Numbered from the stretch's first letter, positions 12,526-24,260 are shown. The stretch is DNA of 64,000 bases from Alopecurus myosuroides (GCA_028641055.1 CM054060.1:161732696-161796695), one strand, 5' to 3'. The notes: generated by a model not told the origin, from the letters alone. Translations and numbers: made by a program.

Positions 12526-13585
12526 GATGGGAATGGCTAAGGAGGGCGGATGTCTCTAGACCTTGGAGGGGGCTCCCTATGCTGAAGGATACGCTGGCGG
12601 CGGATGTGTTCACTAGTCTGGCAAGAACCACAATTGGGGATGGTAAGAAGACGCTTTTCTGGAAGGATAGGTGGGTTGGAGGGAGGACAATCGAGGAGAT
12701 AGCTCCTTCACTTCGGGGAGGAGTTAATACCAGAACTGCAAACATACGGACGGTGGAAGAAGGCTTGAGAGAGAATCGTTGGATCTTGGACGTAAGAGGC
12801 ATCTGGTCCGAGGACATGGTTGCACAATGCATTAGGCTGTGGATTACTGTTCAGGAGGTTCCACGGGACACTGCGAGAGAGGATGAGTTCAGTTGGCCGG
12901 TGGCGGCGTCAGGGAGATACTCTGCAAGCTCCGCGTATTTGGCCCTAATGCAGGGGCAAATCTACTTTCCTTTAGCAAATGGAGTCTGGAAGTGCTGGGC
13001 ACCTGCAAAGTGCAAGATTTTCATGTGGCTTACCCTTCAGTACAGGATTTGGACCTCAGACAGGAGAGCTAGGCATGGATTGCAGGATCACCCAGAGTCC
13101 TGCAAGTTGTGCTTACAGGAGATTGAGACGACTGACCACATCCTCATGCGATGTGTGTACACGAGACAGGTGTGGTGGCGTTGCATTGATCAGCTACGTA
13201 TACAGATTCCCGGACCGACGGTGACGGATACGCTAGAGAACTGGTGGTTGACAGTCAGAGCGAGTTTCAGAGCAAAGGAGAGGAAACCAGTGGATACTTT
13301 GATAACCCTCATAGCCTGGATGATTTGGAAGCAACGCAATGCGAGGGTGTTCAACAACACTAGGCAAATTTGCAACGAGGAGACTCTAGCCGCCAAAATC
13401 CTAGAAGAGTTGAGGACTGGGCTCAGGCGGGAGCAGGAGTGGGAGTATCACTTCAAGAGTAGTCACGTAGGTGTGGGGTGGAGTGTGTCTGACAGCCGTG
13501 TTACATGTAACTAAGCTGTCAACTTCCTGTAACTAACTCTCTATTCTTCTATAAAAATCAAGTATGCACCCTCGAAAAAAAAAAT
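12526..13585 (+). pseudogene. 3' end of a LINE: RT C-terminus with zf-RVT domain and poly-A tail
   Basis: The frame is open from the LTR junction to the stop at 13512-13514. It carries late-RT motifs of plant LINEs (IGDGKKTLFWKDRWVGG) and the zinc-binding RT domain (WAPAKCKIFMWL, then CKLCLQEIETTDHILMRC). The 3' UTR ends in a poly-A run at about 13575-13584. The 5' part, including endonuclease and RT core, is missing here because Gypsy copy 1 inserted at 12525/12526. It should resume left of the window. The apparent start at 12495 lies in the LTR and is not a real start. Confidence 0.9.
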
Positions 13586-15769
13586 TCAGCTGGATGAGCA
13601 ATCATATATGTGCAGTAAGCAAACAGGACAGAACGACTGATCCCCGTAGATGGATAGAGCAGAACTTTGGATAATGTTGTGCAGAATCTGGAGCCGTGCG
13701 TGAATCTATAGATGTCAGGCTGTGCCTCTCGGCTCCGGCATTCTTCGCTGGTGGTGGAGCCCACGATGCGACAGGACATGGCGAACCGTGCAGGCCCGGC
13801 CGGCATAGACTGCAGACTGCTGAGATCCTCGTTCGTTCGTTCAGAGTAGCTAGCATGTGTGGTGTGCGGAGCTCAAGGGCCTGGTTTACGTCTATGATTG
13901 CGGCGCTGTGATCCTTCCTAGTAGCTCAAGGACCTCATGACGCACCGCTGGCAAGTATGATCGATCGGGCTTGCCGGGCACAGGACAGACCCGATCTCCG
14001 GCCAGCCTGACGGCGACCAGTCCAGGACATGGAGCGATGGCGCGCGCCGAGCTTCAAGTGGTGCGCCGCTGGCAGCGACCTAAATCCCTGCATGAAATCG
14101 CAGGCGCACGCTGCCGTGCACGTACATGCGCCCAAGATCGCCGCACATGTACGGTCCGCCCGTAACGCCATGATTAGCAGCTCCTGTTCATCCTGTTGCT
14201 CCTTCCATCATCGTCCTTGGCGTGCAGCTTCGCTGGGCCCGGTCGGCCATGCCACCTACTCGATCGCCCAAAGTCGTCTATTTCAGCTTCTCAGTCACGC
14301 ATGCATTTTCCTGGAAATTTCGAGACAATGGCGCCTCTCGTCGGCTAGCTAGGTGGATGTTGATCGGGTGTGCATGCAGAAGTTGCCCATGAAATGGTGC
14401 GGTGCCGGGATGCGGATCTATCCTGACACTGACATGCGTGATGGATACATAGTCGATCGTGCAGCTGATTGCACACCAGTCACACGTCCACCCGCGCGCA
14501 TGATGTTTCTGCTTCACCTCGTGCCATGCCACTCGTGTGAACCGCATATCATATCCCTCGCTGTCGTCGTATGTTTAACAACAACACACCAAGCAGCAGC
14601 TGCACAATTGTTATCAGCACTAATAAATCGACTCGAACGTTGCAGAGATGGCCAGCTGGTTTGGTTTACTGGAGCGAAGACGGGATCTTGATCACTCTTG
14701 TAGCATTCGAGCATGCATGGTGATGCAGATAGAGTGGTCACCGAACAAATTAACCTATAGACGACGACGGACGACCGATTCCGGCCGGCCGGACTCGTTT
14801 ATCCGCTCGCTAGCTCGACCGGCCGACACGGCCATGCACGCCCCCTCCTGTCCTGCCGCGCGCTCTCGCACGAGACCTGCAGGGTACCGACGATAGATAT
14901 CTCGATCGACGGATTACGTTCCCCGAGACGTCGACACGGCGAGAAGCTCCCGTGCATGCATCGCTGTCCGTCTGGTACCCTGTCAATGGATCACTCATAG
15001 TCATATCCTTTGTGCGGCACGTAGATAGTCCCTCTCACCGACGCGGGTCCCCGTCCGTCCGGTAGCCATCTGATACAGGAGTACGTCGGTATGGCACACG
15101 CCGGCGAGGTCGGACGTACACCAATACACGCGATCGACGATAGCGCGTGTCCGCGTGTGGCAGCAAGCAAGCAAGGCCACGCCACATACCGACATACGTA
15201 GACGTACCTACGTGCCCCGAACCCTCGGTGCTCGGTGCGGACAGTGCAATATATGCAAGCCGGCCATGAAGCTTGGCGCGGCGGCGACCGACGCAGCTGG
15301 GGGCCTAGCTTGGTCGATCGATGCGGTGGAAAGAAGCTTGGCGGCATGGCTCCCTACGTACTGTACTTGCCATGCCAAAAGCTGCCTCACGCTGCCCATT
15401 GCCCATGGCCTGTGAAGCTCAATCAGCGCGGGCGACAGTTTTCGTCAGAGTTGTTAGCTGTAGTGTTCACCAAAACCCAAAACAACAGTGAACGCTGGCA
15501 AAACCCCTACAGGAGAGCGCTTTGGCATGGGCCGCACGCGGGGCGCCCTGTAGAGCACAATGTCACGTTACTGTCACGACTTTGCATGCGGCCCCTGGGC
15601 CAAGTTTCTTGGACTTTATGCACAAGCCATCATGGTATTGGTCTCATTTTTCGTCTACAATGTCAGTAATGAAACCCATTTTTTTTTCCCGGAAAAGGGA
15701 GGACTCGACCAGAAGGAATGAGATCATTAGAATAACATGAAGTTGCTATGTTAACTAGCCAATGAAATA
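13586..15769. other. Unassigned DNA, 2.2 kb
   Basis: Fairly GC- and CpG-rich, with many GCATGC-type words. Only short overlapping frames occur on both strands, with no domain, splice pattern or inverted-repeat boundary that I recognise. It could be low-copy intergenic DNA or an old unrecognised repeat. Confidence 0.5.
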
Positions 15770-15771
15770 TA

Positions 15772-15896
15772 CTCCCTTCGCTTCAACAATAGATGACTTT
15801 TATTTGTTTAAATATGGATGCATCTAGACTTGTTTTAGTGTCTACATATATCCATACCTAAACAAATGGAAGTCATCTATTATGGAACGGAGGGAG
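15772..15896. mobile_element. Stowaway MITE (Tc1/Mariner type), 125 bp
   Basis: Begins CTCCCTTCG and ends CGGAGGGAG, flanked by TA on both sides (15770-15771, 15897-15898). The two halves are complementary (AATAGATGACTTTTATTTGTTT against its inverse near the right end), giving one long hairpin. Confidence 0.9.
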
Positions 15897-15919
15897 TAGA
15901 AAACATACACACGCTATGT

Positions 15920-16335
15920 ATTTTCTAGTCTATTAGAAAGCCGCCAACCGCAATGGTTGAACATAGGCTGAATGACCACTATCAAACAAGTGCATGTGAA
16001 ATCCATATGTCCCCATTGCTCCACCAGCATGACTGTATATAGCTCTACGAATAACCTGCAAAAAGAATGAGCACCTCCCACCTTGTTAAAAAACCAGAAC
16101 ATTGCGTCAATTTTAAATTGTTCAAAGATAGCACATTTGTTACCCAACCTAGCTAATGTGTGCTTATCAATCCCATTCAACCATCTACCAAACATATTTG
16201 TAACCTTAGTTGTGGGAGGGATTTTAAAGTAAAATGGGGCACTCTCCAAATTAACTTTGCAAAGCAAAATGATATAAACAAGTGCTCTACTGATTCCTCC
16301 AAGCCACATATAACACATTTCGTCAAGACAATCCA
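15920..16335 (-). pseudogene. LINE fragment A: RT C-terminal region
   Basis: The minus-strand frame has LYKVNLES-like sequence, then KVTNMFGRWLNGIDKHTLARL and CAIFEQFKI. These are typical of the end of plant LINE ORF2. The segment 16037-16085 is nearly the same as 18760-18803, and 16086-16335 resembles 39729-39905. It is therefore a second copy of the LINE later split by the MULE. Similarity stops near 16335. Confidence 0.65.
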
Positions 16336-16390
16336 TCGCTGGCGACGTAGTCGCTGACGCGGCGTAGAGGTTCTCTGAGATCCACTCTCG

Positions 16391-16736
16391 TATTTTTTGC
16401 CAAAAAAATGGCCCTCCGAACGGAACTAATGTTGAATCTGGCCTCTTTGTGAAACTATTTTCAAATCTGACCCCTCGGTTCGGCGCCAATGCAAATGGAG
16501 CCGATGTTGTGCGGTTCGGCACCAACATCGTTTGGCATTTAGACCAGTCAACGTAGGTCGGCTCCAATACAAACGGCGCCGACCTATGATATTCGTGATT
16601 TTGACGGTCGTCGAGCTACACAACGTCGGCTCCATCCTCGTTGGCGCCGAACTAAGGGACAGATTTAAAAATAGTTTCACAAAGAGGCCAGATTCAACAT
16701 TAGTTTCGACAAAGGGCCATTTTTGACAAAAAATAC
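16391..16736. mobile_element. Fold-back DNA element, about 346 bp
   Basis: The outer ~100 bases on each side are inverted copies (left GGCCCTCCGAAC...GTTGAATCTGGCCTC, right its complement). Inside is a second set of inverted TTCGGCGCCAA-type words. CCACTCTC occurs on both flanks (16382-16389, 16738-16745), suggesting an 8-9 bp TSD and a Mutator-like origin. The exact boundaries are uncertain by one or two bases. Confidence 0.75.
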
Positions 16737-16740
16737 TCCA

Positions 16741-18744
16741 CTCTCACGCATCATGCATGCCGTTGCGATAGCCTCACGTAACACGCAGGAACTATCGATC
16801 CATAAACCATGCGAGTCTCCTCTTGGAACGCAACAACAACGGGGACATGTGCAGATGAAGTGGCTGGTTGCATACTAGGAGGTTGCAACATGCGTAGTTG
16901 TCCTCGCCTGGAGATTTTTTGTTGGCTAATCTTTGTAACCACTATTCAGTTTTATTGAGTTGTAATATGGAGGATTATTCATGCCGAACGTTTGCTTTTT
17001 TAACATAAAAAAGCTATGTGCATCTACTAGATGCGGAGGCTGGGTTTCCCATTTCAAAAAAATAAATAAATGAAGCCACATGATTGATCCATCCATTCTT
17101 CTCCACTTTACCGTGTTATTTCTACCACGCGACAGTGTAGAGCAAATAATAAGGACGCACTCCACGTGGAATATTCTGTGACGCATCAAAAAGAAAAACG
17201 CGAGCCGACTAGATCTCGCGCGAAACGACATGTCCTAATAAATCATCATTGGGCCATCCGCTATGGAGTGCTAGTATTCAGCTTACAAGTACCAAATTTA
17301 TTTTATTAAATTAGGAGCGTATTTGCACACTCCTTAAAACATTTCGAGAGCCTGAAAAGTGCAACCATTTTTTTTTAAATGTGTAAAATTTTAGATGACA
17401 ATTGGATCAGTTTAAGTAGGAAAACAAGCATAGTGAAACTAAGATACATACGTTTTCATACATCTGGTTGCATGCATGTTGCACTTCCGTTTTAGTTGCT
17501 AAACACGCTGATATGACCTGAAATGTTTCAAGTAGAATCGGTCACACATGTTGTGCATACATGTATCATTCATATGAAGACACATTCTGGTAAGAGAAAC
17601 AAAAATACAAATAAATTTCATGCATATGTGCAGTTAACTCATGACTATATAGATGACTATGGAATGATCTTGAAAGTTGGGCTTGTATATATATACTAAA
17701 TCCAAGTAGTCTTTTCTGCCTCCATTAACAGATAGAAGGAAGTTAGCTAGATATACAGAGCTATACAAGGATGTACATATTTCTAGACTAGTCGATATTT
17801 CACTAATTAACACTAGTACGCTATGAGATATTGGAGTGAAACAAATAACTGCCTAATCTAGACTACTTCCATGGATTCCTCCACCTGGCTATCCCTTGTA
17901 AAGAGGTAACAACATAGTGGAGGTTCCTCCATCTTCGTTCCGATCATTGCCGAGGCGTAGGGGTTCCCAACATCTCGCGCTCCTGAACTGCGACATGGAC
18001 GTGTCCGCGCTGCCTGCCATCGATCGCCCATTATATGCCTCTTTCTCAACTGGGCGACGATCTCGTGTGCCCTATTTTCCTAGGATAGCTATGGGTAGAC
18101 CTCAAAAGATGTAACCACAATGATAAAGTGGGTGAGCTCCAGATGGAGATCGACTTTACCAAGCACGGGGCTGCCGCACCGTACTCGCTGTATATATACC
18201 AAGGGTCCAGCTAGGCATGATGGCCATGCTTCCATCTCAGTTCATGCAGAGTACCATTTAGGTGGAATTCTCGATAGATAAATAAAATGGATCCATTTCT
18301 CATGAGCATTGGTCGTGTCATGTATGAAATGTTGTATTATTGTGCTTTATTATGTCATTCATTCTACCGCTCTAGTTTTAAGTGTGTCAACACCATAAAA
18401 AGTATCTCCCTTCCCTTCCCTTTCAAGACCTCTCCACCAAAACAGAAATATGTCATGAACAACCCTCTCCTCAAATTTCTTTGCCTCGTTTGCGTGTGTA
18501 AAAGCTATTTTCAATTTTTTTTTACTTTTTCCTTTCTTATTGTCGGAATTTCTTTAGTTAGACAGTTTTTGTCAACTAAATTCGGTAATCTATAATCTAT
18601 CAACAGTGTGAGCTTCTTGGTGTGCTACCAAATTGATACTTCTACATTCAAGTAGGGTACATAGGATGCAGCTTCGACCACGTCGTGGGATGGTACATGG
18701 AACAAAATTTCATATTCCACACCGAACCCTTCTTGTGTGGTTTC
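16741..18744. other. Unassigned AT-rich DNA, 2 kb
   Basis: No frame over about 100 codons shows a recognisable motif, and I see no terminal repeats. I report nothing in it with confidence. Confidence 0.5.
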
Positions 18745-18811
18745 ATGTCTTGGTAACTATAGCTCTGCGAATAACCTACAAAAAGAATGAGCACCTCCTA
18801 CCTTGTTAAAA
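18745..18811 (-). pseudogene. LINE B, left remnant (downstream of the MULE insertion)
   Basis: 18760-18803 matches LINE fragment A (16037-16085), and its continuation is found at 39729 beyond the MULE. TTGTTAAAA (18803-18811) is the left TSD copy. Confidence 0.6.
18803..18811. repeat. Left TSD of the MULE (TTGTTAAAA)
   Basis: A perfect 9-bp match to 39720-39728. Nine bases is the TSD length of the Mutator superfamily. Confidence 0.9.
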
Positions 18812-18905
18812 GGGGTTTTTAATTTTGTATCCCTGATTGCTTAGTCTTGCTCGCTCTTCCCCATGCTCTAAACTTTTGCTCATTTTTCCCCACTCTCTTA
18901 ACTGA
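18812..18905. repeat. MULE left terminal inverted repeat
   Basis: About 90-100 bases are inverted relative to 39620-39719. Shared blocks include CCCTGATTRCTTAGT, CTTTTCCCCA-like and TTTTCCYCATCTY-like stretches. I judge roughly three-quarters identity by eye. Confidence 0.8.
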
Positions 18906-19230
18906 AACTCTTGAAAAAATTAAAAACTGCCGTTTGCCGTCCAGTCAATGCATTGACCGCCAACTGATGAGTTCGTGCTGACGAGTGGGGCCGGGTCCTC
19001 CTTTGACCGTTGCGTGCCCAGTGGGACCGCAAGGAGACACGTAGGCGAGCTTGTCTGAAGCTGAAACATATCGACACCTCCGCATCGCGCAGCCTCGCCC
19101 CCTCCGCCGCCGTCCCATCCGCGTTCGCCGCCGCGCCATCCCCTCCGCCATGTTCTCCGGCACATTTACCCCACCTCACCATCAACCCCACCTCACCATC
19201 TCTGAAGCCATGTTGATCCAGGACCCCTAG

Positions 19231-19674
19231 AATGCCCTCGGCCATGGAGAGGATTGGGTCGAATCAACGACAGATACTTCATGGATTAGACACGGGTAAG
19301 CAACGTTTCCCCTTGAATTGGTGTTCTAGCTTGTAAGTAAGGCCGTATTTGACATTTTCTAGCTTGAATCGTTCCAATTTCTCTCCTCTGTCCCGTGCCT
19401 AACTGCAGCCGTATGTAAACTAGTGTGCTGCGTGGTACTAAACCACATTTTTCATTCGTTTTTCTATCCGGTTGTGATAGAAATAAAAATTTGCTTCAGA
19501 GATTTTCTCACTACCCTCCGTTCAGCCTATTCGTGGAGCGATGCCGATGTTGTTGAATTGAGTTACTTCAGCAGTACCGAGCAAAGATTTCTCCCACTAA
19601 CTTGCGAAGAGCATCTCGGGTTGTTTTTTACTCTGAATGCTGACAGCCGTTTCGGTAAAATTCATATCGATGTG
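19231..19674 (+). pseudogene. MULE transposase, N-terminal exons (left of the Gypsy)
   Basis: A possible short first exon (ATG at 19231, donor near 19292) is followed by an intron ending CTGCAG near 19409. A frame then reads to 19674 with YSWSDADVVELSYF and GKIHIDV. This resembles the N-terminal PB1-like part of grass MULE transposases, from memory. The frame is cut at 19674/19675 by Gypsy copy 2 and resumes at 32639 with LQPRAEPVKGKG. The apparent extension past 19675 is LTR sequence. Confidence 0.65.
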
Positions 19675-20165
19675 TGTCGAATATGCATCTCAACATGTCC
19701 CTCGAGTGAACCCATAGGGTTTCGATTAGGAGAACGTGTAGGCGCTGGTGACAATCGTCGGCTAGACAGGGGGCACGATTTACCCAGGTTCGGGGCCCTT
19801 GTAGAGGTAAAACCCTTACTCCTGCCTCTATCGATCTGTATTAACGAGTAGATCGGTTACAATGGTGGTTGCTCAAGTCGAGAGTATGATCTCGATCTCA
19901 AGGCTTGGTGGTGCGGTATTGCTTGGTCCCTCTCATGTGGTTCTCCTGGCCTTATATAGGTGGTCAGGTCTCAAACCGTACCCGGAGAGGACTAGAACTC
20001 TAACCTAAAGTCGGTTATAAGTTTCCTAACTTGACCCGCAAGGCTTTGTCGGTGGGCTCCAAGTGGGCCTTCTAGAGTAATCCTTGACGCCTCCTTTGGA
20101 GCTTGGGCCGTGGGCCTGAGACCGGGTAGGCTCATCCGACAGGCCTAGGATCCATCCCTTCGTTA
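19675..20165 (-). repeat. 3' LTR, Gypsy copy 2
   Basis: 491 bp matching 32143-32633. Its terminal base pair is mutated: the plus strand ends CGTTA rather than CGTCA, so the LTR begins TAACG instead of TGACG. Confidence 0.96.
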
Positions 20166-20182
20166 GTAGCCCCCGAGCGTTT
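20166..20182 (-). other. Polypurine tract, Gypsy copy 2
   Basis: On the minus strand it reads AAACGCTCGGGGGCTAC and abuts the 3' LTR, identical to copy 1 at 12015-12031. Confidence 0.85.
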
Positions 20183-20821
20183 ACTTGACTGAATATCCGT
20201 CGAGTGGACGCTCAAAACTTATCTTGGTTTCTTTTCGATTGGTGACTTCAATCGTTCGAAGAGGATGTGTATCCTGTATGCGATGCGTTTCTTGTACTCG
20301 AGAATCGAGAAAATAAAAAGTGCCTGTGTGTTTGGCTGTTTTTGCAGAAGGATGTGGCTCAGTTGTTTGGCTCTCCCGAAAGCTGAGGGCCAATTAATTG
20401 CATCTAGGGCAAAACAGTTCTCGCCTACCCAGATTCAAGACCTCCGACTCGAATCCGGTGAGGTGATCATTGCGACTGGGCCGTAGAGGTCTTACCGAGT
20501 CGAACTTAACCTAATTGGGTACCCGACGCGTCCGCTAGGATTTTTCTTCGTGTTGTTGACACGGAATTTTACCGGAGGACGCAGCTTGAGTGCGATTCCA
20601 GATCCTCAAGATAGATCTTTTGGGCCTTACCTTCGTATTCGAAAGAAATACGGCATCCGGATGTGCCTAGTCGGCCAAACGATCCAGGAGATTGATGTGT
20701 GTACACCGTATAATCGAGTGGTAGCAGCTACGCACTCGCAAGTTTTTATCCAGGGATATTTCGAGTGAAAATTTCTCCCTTGATTTTGTGCACAAAGTTT
20801 TTTGTGCTTTGTTGTCTTCCT

Positions 20822-21045
20822 TCCATACGAAAGAGTTTTCGTGTTTGGAAATCTTGTCGTGCCCATTTGAAAGGAAATTTCGTATCTGGGGCTTTCATGC
20901 GAGAGAATTTTCGCGTCACAGTTTGCCCATACGAAGTTATTTCGTGTTTGGAGCTTTATGCGAAGGAGTTTTCGCGTCTTGATTTGCCCATACGAAGTAT
21001 TTTCGTGTTTTGGGGCTTTTATTCGAAGGAATTTTGAGCCTCATG
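20822..21045. repeat. Tandem repeat array upstream of antisense gene, Gypsy copy 2
   Basis: Three to four degenerate units of roughly 55-60 bases, each with CCATACGAA, TTTTCGTGTTTGG and a GCTTT-ATGCGA block. It lies between the PPT and the antisense promoter. Satellite-like arrays in the 3' untranslated part of Tat-lineage elements are known from other plants. Confidence 0.75.
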
Positions 21046-21317
21046 ATGTTCACCATGACGTCATAGCGCACTTTATCCTCCCGATGGGACGTGACAGAGC
21101 GAGAGCAGAGTCGCTGGCCCATCTTGTCAGTTTTTTGACCGGAAACGAGACGTCGTTTCCGGTTTTTACGCGAACTGCGCGCAGTAATTGCGCACGATCT
21201 TCTGTTAAGATCGTGGCACGAAACAACGTCCACCGCCGTTTCGTTTCGGCTTCACGCGTGGCTGCCGCGATGAGCGCCACGTCGCTCGATGAGCGGCCAT
21301 GATTAGATGATACCGTG

Positions 21318-21325
21318 TATAAATA
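21318..21325 (+). promoter_or_regulatory. TATA box of antisense gene, Gypsy copy 2
   Basis: TATAAATA lies 113 bases upstream of the ATG at 21438. The position is conserved with the antisense TATA box of copy 1. Confidence 0.65.
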
Positions 21326-21437
21326 CGGCCCTTAGGTGAAAAGTGAAAACTTCCCGTCATTCGCTTCCCAGCTTTCACCTTCCTAGCCTTCGTCTTCCTC
21401 GCGCTCCTTCTCTGTCCTCAAGCTTGCACCAGCGCTC

Positions 21438-24260
21438 ATGGCGGGAGGCAAGAAACGCAGCACCGCGGTTTCCTCCTCTCGGGCGCCCGAAGATGCTCGT
21501 GATGCGCCCGCTCCGCGCTCCGGCGACTGGCGCTCCGCCAACACCACGCAGAAGAGCATCAAGGAGATGCAAAGGGAGGGATTGCTGCCTCCCGAAGCCG
21601 AGAAGCGGGTTCGCCTCGGCAAGAAAGAAGAGGTACCGAATCCCCACGCGAACGAGCGCGTGATCTTCGCGGATCACGTTTCACGTGGGCTTTCTCTCCT
21701 CCTCCATCCTTTCTTCGTGGCATTGTTGTATGTCTATGGCATACAGCTCCACGACTTGCCTCCGAACGCGGTGCAACACATCTCGTGCTTCATCGTGCTT
21801 TGCGAGTGCTTTCTTGGCATTCGCCCGCACTGGGGCCTCTGGAAGGCCCTGTTTAAGGTGCGGGCTTTGCGCGAGAAATCGCGGATGGAAACGGAGCTTG
21901 GGGAGACGTTGCGCACCGGCGGCTTCGGGATCCAGGCGAAATCGGACACCCTCTACTTCGACATGCAACTCCTCGACTCCGCGCAAGGGTGGAGGAAGAA
22001 GTGGTTCTATGTCGCTGATGACAGCGCGGGTGGAGTCAATGAGTTCCATCCATTCGCCGTCTTGAAGCGGCGGAAGTCTTGGGCGCACAGGCTCTCAGTC
22101 GAAGAGAGCCGAGTCGTCTCCCCTCTACTCGCCAAGGTTGCAGCGCTCTGCGACCAAACTGCAGGAGTTGCGCTTAACGGATTGCATCTTGCGAGCCTGT
22201 TCCTTAAGCGCAGGATCCAGCCCCTGCAAGCGAGGCCCTCCACCATGTGGGAGTATCAAGGAGCTGAAAACCCCAGCCGAGTGAGCCGAGAAGAACTCTC
22301 GAATGCCGAGTTCGAGAAGAAGATCGCGGCCATCACGAAGCTGAAGGTAGGCGAGTCTTTCGCCGATTGTCCAATCGCAGCTTTTGACGCCTCGAAGCCT
22401 CCTCCATCTGATGTAAGTTTCAATCTTTCCTTGTCTTAGTCCTTTTTCTTGCTCGAAAGTTTGTCGACTGAATTTATTCTTCCTTTTCTTCTTCTGTTTT
22501 CTTCTTGTAGAGTCTAGCGGTGGTCACCTGCTACCCGCCAGTCTCCGGTGAAGAAGCCTCGGACCTGTTGGCGTGCAACCTGGATGTTCCTGTCGACACC
22601 AGCGTTTCAGATGACGTGGAAGAATCGGGTAGCGATCTCCACCACCGCAAACGCCGCCGAGCGGGAGACGATGAGGCCACCTCCAAGGATAATTCCTTGG
22701 GTGGGGGATCTGACAAAGAGCCCCTCATCATGACTCCACTAAGTGTGTGCGCTCCTCCCGCTCCTCAGCCGAAGATCCAGACCGCCTGGAACGCGGATAT
22801 GCTGGACGACAAAGATGATGACGAGTAAGTTTTTGCTTCTTCGTTCTAGTCGAACGTTCCCTTCTTGTTTCTTCTGACATTGTTGTTTTCCTTCATGATA
22901 GGCTCCAGTCCATCAGCCCCGGCCGGTTTGCCTCTTCCCTTCCTCTCGAGAGAAGGAAAGATGTCGCTGCTACGGGTGAGACCCCGACTGCCGGGACCGT
23001 CCAGAATTCACCGAGTCCAGCCCCCATAGCTGCGGCTACGGAATATTGGCTCCCTAGCTTTGCAGTTGGGGCCTCGACTTCGAAAGAAGTGTCGAGTAGC
23101 TCGGCTGATCCTCTCTGCATTGCTCAAGGCCAGGTAAATTTTGCCATTTTTCTTTGCATATTGTACTTTGTTTGTTTGGGATTTTTATCGGGTGCACGGC
23201 AGTGCTCCCGATGGGAGTAGCCCCCGAGGCTGTAGTTAATCGCTTGCGATTGGCTACAGTCTCAAGAACTTAAGCTCTTTTCTTCTCTTCATTTTATCGG
23301 GTGCACGGCAGTGCTCCCGATGGGAGTAGCCCCCGAGGCTATACTCGACTGTTTGCAGTCGTGTATAGGCTCAATCTTTTTCCCTCTGACTTTTTCATCT
23401 TCATGTTTTTGCAGTCTCTTCTTGACTCCCTCGCAGCCATTGGCCGTCGCGTTATTTCGGCTGAGACAGATTGCGTGACCCTTCGGGCAGATCGCGATCG
23501 ACTCGTCTCGGAAGGCGAGCTTCTTCGAGGTAAGTTTATCTACTCCTTCTATCCAATCTTTTCGCTCATGCGAATTCCTTTATGTTTTAAATTTATCGCT
23601 GTGTAGCTCAAGCCGAAGTGCTGAAGGCCGGGAAGATGGATGCTGTCACTCGGGTAAGCACCTTGGAGGCTCAGTTGGAAGCTGCTCGAAAGGAACTTGA
23701 GTCCTCTCGCAAGCAGTCGACTGACCTCGAGGGAAAGCTTGCTGATGCCCAGGATGCCCTGAAGAAATTGGAGGAGGCTGGCACCAAGCAAGACAACGAT
23801 CTCGTTGACTTCCTTCGCCCTCTGGCCCAGAGTTTTGCAGGTAAGTTGCACTTATCTTTTGTTGCTTCTCGACTGGCTGGTATGTTCTTTGGAATTAACG
23901 TTTCTCTTTGCAGATCTTCTTGGCGTTGCGCTGGAGCTGCCCGGGGTTCAGCGGGTGGACGCCTTGACAGATTCTTGCGCTCAATTTCGAAGGCATGCAA
24001 GTGGGATTTGCTCCCTCATTCGCACTGCTACTCGAGTGTTGACGCAACTCCACGGGCGTATTCTGGTCGACGTTGTGGTTCCGCCCACGCTGGATGGTCT
24101 CCTAAAGGTTTTCCTGGAGGGCGATCTCCTTCAGGCCTACTCGGTCGCTCAGTCGGAGTCCGGGGCGAAGACTGCCATCCATTTTGCACTGGCGCACGGA
24201 GTCGCAGGCTTGGACAAGGCGTACTCGAACCTCCCCGCCGATGCTACTACGGGCAGATAG
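21438..24260 (+). CDS. Antisense spliced gene of Gypsy copy 2 (putative gypsy-type transposase domain, coiled coil)
   Basis: Predicted exons are 21438-22412, 22511-22824, 22902-23133, 23415-23529, 23607-23840 and 23914-24260. All five introns are GT-AG, four of the donors read GTAAGT, and the joined frame stays open for about 738 codons. Exon 1 (325 codons) matches the copy 1 exon and resembles PF04195, with KRVRLGKKEEVPNPHANER, LLHPFFVALLYVYGIQLH and FCECFLGIRPHW-like segments. Exon 2 is acidic and Ser-rich with a basic patch (HHRKRRRAGDDE). Exons 4-5 form a probable coiled coil (TLEAQLEAARKELESSRK, LEGKLADAQDALKKLEEAG). The TAG at 24258-24260 is early compared with copy 1. Without it the frame would continue to 24381. 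Function unknown. It runs opposite to gag-pol and has its own TATA box. Confidence 0.8.
23205..23229 (-). repeat. PPT-like hairpin motif 1, Gypsy copy 2
   Basis: Minus strand: CCTCGGGGGCTACTCCC followed by the hairpin half ATCGGGAG. Located in intron 3 of the antisense gene. It shares CTCGGGGGCTAC with the real polypurine tract. Confidence 0.75.
23314..23338 (-). repeat. PPT-like hairpin motif 2, Gypsy copy 2
   Basis: Second copy in the same intron, about 109 bases from the first and within a wider direct duplication that begins ATCGGGTGCACGGCAGTG. Confidence 0.75.

Noticed and set aside
13586..15769. Possible host gene with many overlapping frames
   Set aside because: Frames on both strands are short, with no domain, no splice support and no codon pattern. 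High GC alone explains them.
19675..19851. Frame 19423-19851 read as one protein
   Set aside because: The part after 19674 is the 3' LTR of Gypsy copy 2. The same tail is seen at 32143-32319 in the other LTR.
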